In this document: positions 26,271 to 36,746 of the stretch, one piece after another
Layout: each line of letters opens with the position of its first letter
Numbering within the stretch: the first letter of the stretch is position 1
Assembly (NCBI GenBank): GCA_046160485.1
Contig: JBJXGV010000015.1
Location: 44,750 to 108,749, forward strand
DNA length: 64,000 bases
Source of the DNA: JBJXGV01 sp046160485
GTDB taxonomy: Bacteria > Orphanbacterota > Orphanbacteria > JBJXGV01
Direction: 5' to 3'
Notes under the pieces: generated by a model
The model's database searches: none
The model's input: only the letters and a program-made list of their open reading frames with translations
Told to the model about the DNA's origin: nothing
Translations under genes and position numbers: made by a program

Positions 26271-27242
26271 CTACTCGGCGCGAATGCAGGCGACGGTGTG
26301 GCTGGAACGAACCTCGCGGAGCGCTGGGACGTCGAGCTTGCACTCCGGGATCGCGTCGGGGCAGCGCGGATGAAACGGACAGCCGGGAGGCGGCGCCGCG
26401 GCGCTCGGTGCGTCGCCCGAGAGTACGACGCGCTCGCGGCGCGCGTTCGGGTCCGGTATCGGAACGGACGCGAGAAGCGCCCGCGTGTACGGATGAAGCG
26501 GCGCCTCGAAGATCGCCTCGGTCGGCGCCTCTTCGACGATCCTTCCGAGGTACATGACCGCAACGCGCGTGGATATGTGGCGCACCACGGCGAGGTCGTG
26601 CGCGACGAAGAGGTACGTCAGGCCGAGATCGCGCTGCAGATCGGCGAGCAAATTGAGAATCTGCGCCTGGATCGAAACGTCGAGCGCGGAAACGGGCTCA
26701 TCGCAGATGATGAAGCGCGGCCCGAGTGCGAGCGCTCGTGCGATGCCGACGCGCTGGCGCTGGCCGCCGGAGAACTCGTGCGGATAGCGGCGCGCGTGGT
26801 CGGGCGCAAGACCGACGCGCGTGAGGAGGTCGGCCACGCGGTCGCCCGTCTCGCGGCGGCCGGCGAGGCGATGAACGAGGATCGGCTCGGCGATCGCTTC
26901 GCCGACAGTCATGCGCGGATTCAAAGACGAGTACGGATCCTGAAAGACGATTTGCATCTCGCGGCGCAGCGCGCGGAGCGAGCGGGAGTCGAGCGCGAAT
27001 ACGTCGCGGTCGTCGAAGAAGACGCTCCCCGACGTCGCCGGCACGAGGCGGAGCATGACGCGGCCTGTGGTCGATTTGCCCGAGCCGGACTCGCCGACGA
27101 GGCCGAGCGTTTCGCCGGCGCGCACCGAGAAGCTCACGCCGTCGACGGCGCGAACGTGGCCCGTCACTCGCGAGAAGACGCCGCCGCGAATCGGAAAGTG
27201 CTTCACGAGATTCTCGACACGCACGAGCGGCGCGGCGTTCAC
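26271..27242 (-). CDS. peptide ABC transporter ATP-binding protein (DppF/OppF type)
   Basis: Cytoplasmic ATPase of a dipeptide/oligopeptide importer. The 323-residue protein has Walker A GESGSGKST, Q-loop VFQDPYSSLNPRMTV (an OppF/DppF signature), ABC signature FSGGQRQRVGIARAL, Walker B FIICDEPVSALD and a C-terminal cysteine cluster (GCPFHPRC ... ECKLDVP) typical of the oligo/dipeptide C-terminal domain. The GTG start at 27242 overlaps the DppD-type stop by four bases. It is the last gene of the gcvT-H-PA-PB-lipM-dppD-dppF run; no clear terminator follows. The permeases it should serve are about 14 kb away at 8.8-10.5 kb. Confidence 0.93.
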   Translation of the reverse strand: MNAAPLVRVENLVKHFPIRGGVFSRVTGHVRAVDGVSFSVRAGETLGLVGESGSGKSTTGRVMLRLVPATSGSVFFDDRDVFALDSRSLRALRREMQIVFQDPYSSLNPRMTVGEAIAEPILVHRLAGRRETGDRVADLLTRVGLAPDHARRYPHEFSGGQRQRVGIARALALGPRFIICDEPVSALDVSIQAQILNLLADLQRDLGLTYLFVAHDLAVVRHISTRVAVMYLGRIVEEAPTEAIFEAPLHPYTRALLASVPIPDPNARRERVVLSGDAPSAAAPPPGCPFHPRCPDAIPECKLDVPALREVRSSHTVACIRAE

Positions 27243-28228
27243 GCGGGCACTCCGGCGACCTTGATGCAGCGCGCGCGCTGCGCGGCGGCTTTCGTCTCGA
27301 GCGGCGGGATCGAAAGCGCGCATTCCGGCGCGGCGATCGCGCAGCGCGGATGGAAGCGGCATCCGGCAGGATGCGCGCGCGGATCGGGGACCGCGCCGGG
27401 AATCGCGCGCAACCGCTCCCCCTTCGCATCGATGCGCGGGAGCGCTTCGAGAAGCGCCGCCGTGTACGGATGGAGTGCGTGCTCGAAGATCGACGCCACC
27501 GGCGCCTCCTCGACGACCTGCCCCGCGTACATCACATAGACGCGCCGCGCCATCTCGGCGACCACGCCCATGTTGTGCGTGATGAGGAGAATCGCCATTC
27601 CGGTTTCCGACTGAAGGCGTTTGAGCAGATCGAGGATTCCCGCCTGAATCGTGACGTCGAGCGCGGTCGTCGGCTCGTCGGCGATGAGGAGCGCGGGGCG
27701 GCATGAAAGCGCCATCGCGATCATCACGCGCTGCCGCATTCCGCCGGAGAGTTGGTGCGGATACTCGCGCGCCCGCTGCTCCGGACTCGGAATCCCGACG
27801 TAGCCGAGCAGTTCGACGGTGCGCTCCCCCGCCGCGTGCCGCGTCACCGATTCGTGCACTCGGATCGCTTCCTCGATCTGGTCGCCGATGCGCATCACCG
27901 GATTGAGCGACGACATCGGCTCCTGGAAGATCATCGCGATCTCGCGCCCGCGGACGGAGCGAAGTTTCGCGGGCGCGAACTCGAGCAGATCGTCGCCGCG
28001 CCAGAGGATGCGCCCCGAGTCGACGCGCGCGTTGCGCGCCAAGAGCCGCAGAATCGCCAGCGCGGTGACGGTCTTGCCGCAACCCGATTCGCCCACGACG
28101 CAGACCGTTTCGCCGGCGGCCACATCGATCGAAACTCCGTCGACGGCGCGCGCGCGAGCGCCCCCATCGTCCGCGCCGAAGCTAACGGCGAGATTCTCGA
28201 CGCGGAGGATCGGGCCGGCTGCGCTCAA
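27239..28228 (-). CDS. peptide ABC transporter ATP-binding protein (DppD/OppD type)
   Basis: Second ATPase of the peptide importer. The 329-residue protein has Walker A GESGCGKTV, Q-loop IFQEPMSSLNPVMRI, signature LSGGMRQRVMIAMAL, Walker B LIADEPTTALD and the C-terminal cysteine motif (GCRFHPRC). Met in the signature (GGMRQR) distinguishes DppD/OppD from DppF. The start is TTG at 28228, which overlaps the lipM-type stop by four bases (TTGA), so translation is coupled to the lipoylation gene. It forms a heterodimer with the DppF-type protein encoded next. Confidence 0.92.
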   Translation of the reverse strand: MSAAGPILRVENLAVSFGADDGGARARAVDGVSIDVAAGETVCVVGESGCGKTVTALAILRLLARNARVDSGRILWRGDDLLEFAPAKLRSVRGREIAMIFQEPMSSLNPVMRIGDQIEEAIRVHESVTRHAAGERTVELLGYVGIPSPEQRAREYPHQLSGGMRQRVMIAMALSCRPALLIADEPTTALDVTIQAGILDLLKRLQSETGMAILLITHNMGVVAEMARRVYVMYAGQVVEEAPVASIFEHALHPYTAALLEALPRIDAKGERLRAIPGAVPDPRAHPAGCRFHPRCAIAAPECALSIPPLETKAAAQRARCIKVAGVPA

Positions 28229-29139
28229 CGCGCGCTCGCGGAGGGCGCGGCGCACTCGACCGGCGTGACGGCGAACTCGGGCGCGAGGCGTTCGGCGAGC
28301 GCGCACTCGCGGGGCGCCGGCGGGGCGATGCGAAACTCGCGTCGCGCGCGCTCCTCGAACGCGCGACGCATCGCGTCGCACGCCGCGTCCATCGTGATCG
28401 TGCGGGCTCCGGCTGCTCTGAGAGATGTCGCGTGAGCAGCGAGGCGAGCACCCGCGGCGGCGCGCGCTGCGTCGTCGCCTGGGAGGAACCGCGCGATCGC
28501 GGCGGGACCCGTGACGATCGGCAGCGAACCGTGCTGGAGGAACGCGCTGCGTCCCTCGCGGCGCGCGCTCCCGAGGAGTTTGCGGCCGCCGACGCCAATC
28601 TCTTCGCGCGCGGCGCTCGAGAAACAGGGCGGCGCCGTTCGGCGCGCGTCCGTCGCGAGCGCGGAATTGTGAGCGCCGTCGCCGCGCAAATTCGCGCCAC
28701 CACCTCGACCGCCGTCACCGGTCGCGAGATCGGCTTTCACTCCGAGAATCGCGAGGGCGAGCGCGAGCGCCTCGCCGATGACGCGCTGGCTCGCGAAACG
28801 CGATCCGCCGAACACGGGGTCATCGTGCCGCGCGACGAGCGCGTACGTGAGGTCCGCGTCGTGGAGAACCGCGCGCCCTCCCGTCGGCCGCCGCACGATC
28901 TCCACGCCCGCGGCCGCAGCACGCTCCGCGTCGACCGCTCGCGCTACATCTTGGAATCGCCCGAGCGAAATCGCCGGCGGAGACCAGCTATAGAGGCGAA
29001 GGACGGCGCCGACGGGTTCGTTTTCGGCGATTTCGAAGAGCGCGGCGTCCCAGCCCATGTGCGCAGCGCCGCGACCCTCCAGCGCGATGAGGCATCGACT
29101 GGGGAATCGACTCGGGAGAGGCGGCTCGTTCGTGTTCAG
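28225..29139 (-). CDS. LipM-type octanoyltransferase / lipoate ligase family protein
   Basis: Transfers octanoyl or lipoyl groups to GcvH-type carrier proteins. It has the biotin/lipoyl-ligase fold: RRPTGGRAVLH, the catalytic-cysteine region CFSSAAREEI (Cys172 in the long form), GRKLLGSA with the family lysine, and LQHGSLPI; the Cys plus QHGS pattern favours LipM over LplA. A Gly-rich insertion (about residues 140-168) precedes the cysteine. I place the start at CTG 29139: it has GGAGG seven bases upstream and adds the 27 N-terminal residues that homologues carry before the MxxDxAL helix. ATG at 29058 (277 residues) is the conventional alternative. It is directly downstream of gcvPB, consistent with lipoylating the local GcvH. 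Confidence 0.83.
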   Translation of the reverse strand: MNTNEPPLPSRFPSRCLIALEGRGAAHMGWDAALFEIAENEPVGAVLRLYSWSPPAISLGRFQDVARAVDAERAAAAGVEIVRRPTGGRAVLHDADLTYALVARHDDPVFGGSRFASQRVIGEALALALAILGVKADLATGDGGRGGGANLRGDGAHNSALATDARRTAPPCFSSAAREEIGVGGRKLLGSARREGRSAFLQHGSLPIVTGPAAIARFLPGDDAARAAAGARLAAHATSLRAAGARTITMDAACDAMRRAFEERARREFRIAPPAPRECALAERLAPEFAVTPVECAAPSASAR

Positions 29140-29187
29140 GATCGTGCCTCCGCTCGGGCTCGCGTGGTGCGGTGCGCTTGCGTCCGC

Positions 29188-30675
29188 CTAGCCCCGCCAG
29201 ACGAGGTCGAGATCGCGCGCCGCTTTCGCCTCGTCGACGCGCGACACGGGCGTCAGATGCGGCGCGCCCCGCAGATTGTCGGGATTCTCGCGCGCCTCGC
29301 GCGCGATCGCGATCATCGTTTCCGCGAACCGGTCGAGCGTCTCCTTCGTCTCGGTTTCGGTCGGCTCGATCATGAGCGCCTCGGGAACGATCATCGGGAA
29401 ATAAACGGTCGGCGCATAGAAACCGTAGTCGAGGAGGCGCTTCGCGACATCGGTCGTCTTGACACCCGCGTCGCGCAAATTCTTCGCCGAGAGCACGAAC
29501 TCGTGCTGGCACGGCCGGTCTTGCGGGAGATCGTAGTGATCCTTGAGCAGCGCCTGAAGGTAGTTCGCGTTGAGGATCGCCGTCTCGCTCACCGCGCGCA
29601 GACCCGACGCGCCGTGGCGCCGCAAGAACGCATACGCACGCACGAGAATTCCGAAGTTGCCGTGGAAGCCGTGCATGCGGCCGACGCTCGTGTCGCCGAC
29701 GCTCTCCCATCGGTACGCGCCGTCTTCGTTGACGAGATGCGGCCCCGGCAGAAACGGCGCGAGGTGCGCGCGCACTCCGACGGGACCCGCGCCCGGCCCA
29801 CCGCCGCCGTGCGGCGTCGAACACGTCTTGTGGAGATTGATGTGCATCACGTCGAACCCGAGATCCGCCGGCCGCACGAGTCCCATGAGCGCGTTCATGT
29901 TCGCGCCGTCGAGGTAGAGCTGCGCGCCGCGCGCGTGCGCGATCTGGGCGATCTTGAGGATGTGGCGCTCGAAGATTCCGAGCGTCGACGGCACCGTGAG
30001 CATGAGTGCCGCCGTTTCGTCGTCGACGACTGCCTCGATCACCGCGGGATCGATGATTCCCTGTTCGCCGGTCTTGATCTCGATCGGCACCGCGCCGAGG
30101 CGCGCGACACTCGCGGGGTTCGTTCCGTGCGCGGAGTCGGGAACGATCACCTTGCGGCGGCGGTCCTCGCCGCGCGCGTGGTGATACGCGAGCACCGCCG
30201 CGATCCCGGTGAACTCGCCGGCCGCGCCCGCAGGAGGCTGAATCGTGAAGCGATCCATTCCGGTAAGCGCCGCGAGAATGCGTTCGAGATGAACAAGAAC
30301 CGCGAGCGCGCCTTGCACCGTTTCGTCGGGCTGCCATGGATGAATCGCCGCGAAACCCGGCAGCGCCGCCGTCTCTTCGTTGACGCGCGGGTTGTGCTTC
30401 ATCGTGCACGAGCCGAGCGGATAGAGATCGCGGTCGAGGTTGTGGTTCATCGTCGAGAGGCGCGTGAAGTGGCGGATCACCTCGACCTCGGAAAGCTCGG
30501 GCAGCGCGAGCGCCGACTTCCGGCGCGCGGACGCGGGGAGGTCCGCAGCGGACGCTTCGCTCGCCGCTGGCGGAATGAACCCGCCATTGCGATTGGGCTT
30601 GCCGAGTTCGAAGAGCAGCGGCTCGAGAACCTCTTCGCCAGTCTTCGGATCGCGGATCGGAACGCGGCGCAGCAT
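29188..30675 (-). CDS. gcvPB: glycine dehydrogenase (decarboxylating) subunit 2
   Basis: C-terminal half of the split P-protein; decarboxylates glycine and passes the aminomethyl group to the lipoyl arm of GcvH. The 495-residue protein contains the PLP-lysine motif HINLHKTCSTPHGGGGPG and other hallmarks such as NLDRDLYPLGSCTMKHNPR and IQPPAGAAGEFTG. ATG at 30675 lies two bases after the gcvPA stop, with GGGAG seven bases upstream. It works with gcvPA as an alpha2beta2 enzyme. A lipM-type gene follows. Confidence 0.96.
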   Translation of the reverse strand: MLRRVPIRDPKTGEEVLEPLLFELGKPNRNGGFIPPAASEASAADLPASARRKSALALPELSEVEVIRHFTRLSTMNHNLDRDLYPLGSCTMKHNPRVNEETAALPGFAAIHPWQPDETVQGALAVLVHLERILAALTGMDRFTIQPPAGAAGEFTGIAAVLAYHHARGEDRRRKVIVPDSAHGTNPASVARLGAVPIEIKTGEQGIIDPAVIEAVVDDETAALMLTVPSTLGIFERHILKIAQIAHARGAQLYLDGANMNALMGLVRPADLGFDVMHINLHKTCSTPHGGGGPGAGPVGVRAHLAPFLPGPHLVNEDGAYRWESVGDTSVGRMHGFHGNFGILVRAYAFLRRHGASGLRAVSETAILNANYLQALLKDHYDLPQDRPCQHEFVLSAKNLRDAGVKTTDVAKRLLDYGFYAPTVYFPMIVPEALMIEPTETETKETLDRFAETMIAIAREARENPDNLRGAPHLTPVSRVDEAKAARDLDLVWRG

Positions 30676-30677
30676 CG

Positions 30678-32036
30678 TTACGCTCCCTTCGCGAACGCGG
30701 CAAGTGTGTCCGCGTAGAGGTTGATTGCGCGCTCCGTCGTCGTCTCCGTCGTCGCGACGAGGAGCGCGTTCGGCATTTCCGGATAGAGCGCGCCGAGCGG
30801 AATGCCCGGGAAGATTCCCTTCGAGTGCAGATGCGCGAGCGCGCCGCGATTCCAAACCTTCGCGTCGATGTCGATGACGAACTCATTCCAGAATGGCGCG
30901 CGGCTCGGACGGCGCGCGACGCCCGTCGCTTCGAGTCGCGCGAGAAGCGTGTGCGCGCGAGCGAACGACGTCTCGGCGATGTCGCGCAACCCGCGCGGCC
31001 CGAGGAGCGCGACGTACACTGTGGCCGCGAGCGCGCAGAGCGCTTGGTTCGTGCAGACATTCGAGGTCGCGTTCGCGCGGCGGATGTGTTGCTCGCGCGT
31101 CTGCAGCGTCATGACGAACGCGCGGCGCCCTTGCGAATCGACCGTGCGCCCGATGAGGCGCCCCGGCATGCGGCGCACGTGCGCCTGCCGCGCGCAGAAG
31201 AGCCCGACGTACGGCCCGCCGTACGAAAGCGGAATGCCGAGCGGCTGCCCCTCGCCGACCGCGATGTCGACGCCCCACTCACCCGGCGTCGCGAGCATCG
31301 CAAGCGACGTCGGGTAGAAACACTGAATCGCGAGCGCGCCCGCGTCGTGCGCGGCGCGAACGATCTCATCGCCCGCCTCGAGCGCGCCGAAGAAGTTGGG
31401 CGACGCGAAGACGACGGCCGCGGTCTTGTCGTTGAGCGCCTTCGCGAGCGCCGCGCGATCGAGCGTGCCGCCGTCCGCGAACGCGACCTCGCGCACGACG
31501 ACGCCCGAACGCGCGGTCTGCGTGCGCACGACGTCGCGCCAGTTCGGATTCACGCTCCGCGCGATCACGATCTCCGGCCGCCCCGTCACCGCGTGCGCCA
31601 TGAAGACCGCCTCGGCGAGCGCCGTCGCGCCGTCGTAGAGCGAAGCGTTCGCGACATCCATTCCCGTGAGCTTCGCGATCAGACTTTGAAACTCGTAGAT
31701 CGATTGCAAGAGCCCTTGCGAGACCTCGGGCTGATACGGCGTGTAGGTGGTGAAGAACTCGGAGCGCGACAGAAGCGAGCGCGCGGCCGCCGGAATGAAG
31801 TGATCGTACGCGCCGCCGCCGAGGAACGACGCCGTCTGCGCAACGGTGCGGTTCTCGGACGCACGCGCCGCCATTTCACGCGCGAGTTCCATCTCGGAGA
31901 GCGGCGCCGGAATATCGAGGAGCCCGCGCACGCGCGCCTCCGAGGGAAGATCGCCGAGCAGCGCTTCGATGTCGGGCACGCCGATGCGCGCGAGCATCGC
32001 GCGGCGGTCGTCGTCAGTCGTCGGTATGTAGGCCAT
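30678..32036 (-). CDS. gcvPA: glycine dehydrogenase (decarboxylating) subunit 1
   Basis: N-terminal half of the two-subunit P-protein of the glycine cleavage system. The 452-residue length is standard for GcvPA. Recognisable family segments include MAYIPTTDDDRRAMLARIG at the start, FLGGGAYDHFIPAA, FFTTYTPYQPEVSQGLLQ and PLGIPLSYGGPYVG. This subunit lacks the PLP lysine, which is in GcvPB. ATG at 32036; 54 bases separate it from gcvH. Confidence 0.96.
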   Translation of the reverse strand: MAYIPTTDDDRRAMLARIGVPDIEALLGDLPSEARVRGLLDIPAPLSEMELAREMAARASENRTVAQTASFLGGGAYDHFIPAAARSLLSRSEFFTTYTPYQPEVSQGLLQSIYEFQSLIAKLTGMDVANASLYDGATALAEAVFMAHAVTGRPEIVIARSVNPNWRDVVRTQTARSGVVVREVAFADGGTLDRAALAKALNDKTAAVVFASPNFFGALEAGDEIVRAAHDAGALAIQCFYPTSLAMLATPGEWGVDIAVGEGQPLGIPLSYGGPYVGLFCARQAHVRRMPGRLIGRTVDSQGRRAFVMTLQTREQHIRRANATSNVCTNQALCALAATVYVALLGPRGLRDIAETSFARAHTLLARLEATGVARRPSRAPFWNEFVIDIDAKVWNRGALAHLHSKGIFPGIPLGALYPEMPNALLVATTETTTERAINLYADTLAAFAKGA

Positions 32037-32090
32037 GAGATCCGCTGGTCAGATGGGATGAAGGACGAAGGTTCGCAAACGCGCGAACCG

Positions 32091-32471
32091 CTAGTGAACG
32101 CCGATGAGTTGTTGGTAGTCCTGCGCCGAGAGAAGTGAATTCGCCTCCGCCGCGTCGGTCATCTCGATCTTCACCATCCAACCCTTGCCGTACGGATCCT
32201 TGTTGACGAGGTCGGGCTCCGAGACGAGCGCGTCGTTGACCGCGACGATCGTTCCCGAGACGGGAGCGTAGAGATCGCTCACGGTCTTGACCGCCTCGAC
32301 GCTGCCGAACGGCTTCTCGCGCTCCGCCTTCGTTCCGACGCGCGGCAAATCGAGAAAGACGATGTCGCCGAGTTCGCCCTGCGCGAACTGCGTGATGCCG
32401 ATCACGCCGACCTTGCCGTCGACCTTGATCCACTCGTGTTCCTTCGTGTACTTGCGATCTTCCGGAGTCAT
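32091..32471 (-). CDS. gcvH: glycine cleavage system H protein
   Basis: Lipoyl-carrier protein that shuttles the aminomethyl intermediate between P-, T- and L-proteins. The 126-residue protein has the lipoylation site Lys62 in GSVEAVKTVSDLYAP, and the typical KYTKEHEWIKV N-terminus. ATG at 32471 has AAGGGGAG upstream. It sits between gcvT and gcvPA, 20 bases after gcvT. No L-protein (dihydrolipoyl dehydrogenase) is present locally. Confidence 0.97.
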   Translation of the reverse strand: MTPEDRKYTKEHEWIKVDGKVGVIGITQFAQGELGDIVFLDLPRVGTKAEREKPFGSVEAVKTVSDLYAPVSGTIVAVNDALVSEPDLVNKDPYGKGWMVKIEMTDAAEANSLLSAQDYQQLIGVH

Positions 32472-32491
32472 TCGCTCCCCTTCAGCCCGAG

Positions 32492-33595
32492 TTATTTGTG
32501 AGAGCCCTTGTCGTAGAACGGGCCCTTAACAATCTGCATAGCGCCCTGCTTCCCGCGGCAATCGACGGTGATATGCGTTCCGGGCGACGCCAGATGCGGA
32601 GGGACGTAGCCCATGCCGATCCCCTTGCCGACCGCGGGGCCGAAGCCGCCGCTCGTGACGGCGCCGACGCCGCGTCCGTTCTCGACGATCGGATAGCCGT
32701 GACGCGGAATCTCGCGTCCCTCCGAGACGAAGCCGACGAGTCGCCGAGGCATGCCCGCCGCCTTGACCGCGACGAGCGCGTCGCGCCCCATGAAGTCGCC
32801 CTTGTCGAGCTTCACGACCCAGCCGAGCCCCGCTTCGAGCGGATTCGTCTTCTCGTCGATGTCGTTTCCGTAGAGGCAGAATCGCATCTCAAGGCGCAGC
32901 GAGTCGCGCGCGCCGAGGCCGGCGGGCGCGATGCCGTGCGGCGCGCCCTTGTCGAGCAGTAGATCCCAGATGCACTTCGCGTGCTTCCAGCCGACGAGAA
33001 TTTCGAAGCCGTCTTCGCCCGTGTAGCCGGTGCGCGAAACGTAGACCTCGTGATCGTGGAGCGAGCCCGCGGCGCCTGTGTAGTAACGCAGCGCGTCGAA
33101 CGCGCCGCCGCCCGCGGCGGTCATCACGTCGACGGAGCGCGGCCCCTGAAGCGCGATGAGCGCGTATTCCATACTGCGATCGGTGAGTTCGACATCCTTC
33201 GGCGCGTGCTCCGCGAGCCACGCGAAATCCTTCTCGCGATTCGACGCGTTCACGACGAGGAGGACATCGTCGGCGCGGCGGTAGACGAGGAGATCGTCGA
33301 TGACGCCGCCGTTCTTGCGCAGCATCACGCTGTATTGGATGCCGCCGACGGGAAGCGACGCGACCGAGTTGGTCGTCATGCGATCGACGAACGCGACCGC
33401 GCCAGCGCCGCGCACGACGAACTCCCCCATGTGCGAGACGTCGAAGAGGCCGGCCGCGCGGCGCACCGCCTCGTGCTCGGCGATGATCCCCGCGTACTGC
33501 AGCGGCATCTCCCACCCCGCGAACGGCACGAGCTTTCCGCCGAGCGCCGCGTGGCGTTCGTAGAGCGACGTGCGCATCAGTGTCGTTTCAGACAT
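32492..33595 (-). CDS. gcvT: aminomethyltransferase (glycine cleavage T protein)
   Basis: Releases ammonia and transfers the methylene group to tetrahydrofolate. The 367-residue protein starts with LYERHAALGGKLVPFAGWEMPLQY-like family sequence and contains DVSHMGEF, the folate-binding aspartate region SVASLPVGGIQYSVMLRKNG and the C-terminal barrel with GVGAVTSGGFGP. ATG at 33595 with GGAGAGG upstream; a second ATG at 33577 is possible. First gene of the gcvT-H-PA-PB-lipM-dppD-dppF run, with a promoter about 100 bases upstream. I see no glycine riboswitch in the leader. Confidence 0.97.
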   Translation of the reverse strand: MSETTLMRTSLYERHAALGGKLVPFAGWEMPLQYAGIIAEHEAVRRAAGLFDVSHMGEFVVRGAGAVAFVDRMTTNSVASLPVGGIQYSVMLRKNGGVIDDLLVYRRADDVLLVVNASNREKDFAWLAEHAPKDVELTDRSMEYALIALQGPRSVDVMTAAGGGAFDALRYYTGAAGSLHDHEVYVSRTGYTGEDGFEILVGWKHAKCIWDLLLDKGAPHGIAPAGLGARDSLRLEMRFCLYGNDIDEKTNPLEAGLGWVVKLDKGDFMGRDALVAVKAAGMPRRLVGFVSEGREIPRHGYPIVENGRGVGAVTSGGFGPAVGKGIGMGYVPPHLASPGTHITVDCRGKQGAMQIVKGPFYDKGSHK

Positions 33596-33693
33596 GCCTC
33601 TCCGCGCGGAGTTCGAAGATCGATGACTGGCTCTGTCGATGGAAGCGAGCGCCGCGGCGACGAATTGCGCGATCCGGGCGCAAACACGCCTGC

Positions 33694-33722
33694 ACGGTAA
33701 CGAGCCTCTCGCGGCGCGTCAA
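33694..33722 (-). promoter_or_regulatory. Promoter of the gcv-lipM-dpp operon
   Basis: Minus strand: TTGACG (33722-33717), 17-base spacer, TACCGT (33699-33694). It gives a leader of about 90 bases before gcvT. The GTTACC[GC]T context recurs in the promoter upstream of meaB. Confidence 0.5.
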
Positions 33723-33746
33723 GGAGTATGACGCGCTCGACGCGGA

Positions 33747-36617
<2,871 letters not shown>

Positions 36618-36624
36618 GCGCGGC

Positions 36625-36633
36625 ATCGTAGCA
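36625..36633 (-). promoter_or_regulatory. Extended -10 box of a leaderless uvrA promoter
   Basis: TGC (36633-36631) then TACGAT (36630-36625) on the minus strand, seven bases before the ATG at 36617; no good -35 is visible. Confidence 0.45.
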
Positions 36634-36703
36634 CACGCGCGCGGCGGCGCGAATGAGCGGCGGCGCGCGAACGAAACGCTGCCGCGCCGCGTCGCAGATC
36701 GTC

Positions 36704-36733
36704 TTGACTTCGCGATCTTGCACAGCGCCTAAT
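36704..36733 (+). promoter_or_regulatory. Promoter for the membrane/spermidine-synthase gene
   Basis: TTGACT (36704-36709), 18-base spacer, CCTAAT (36728-36733). The -10 overlaps an upstream ATG at 36732, arguing for initiation at the ATG at 36747 on a very short leader. Confidence 0.45.
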
Positions 36734-36746
36734 GCTCGCCACGAGC

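Noticed and set aside
33596..33746. Possible glycine riboswitch before gcvT
   Set aside because: The ~90-base leader lacks the conserved glycine-aptamer core and tandem arrangement; only a promoter is visible.
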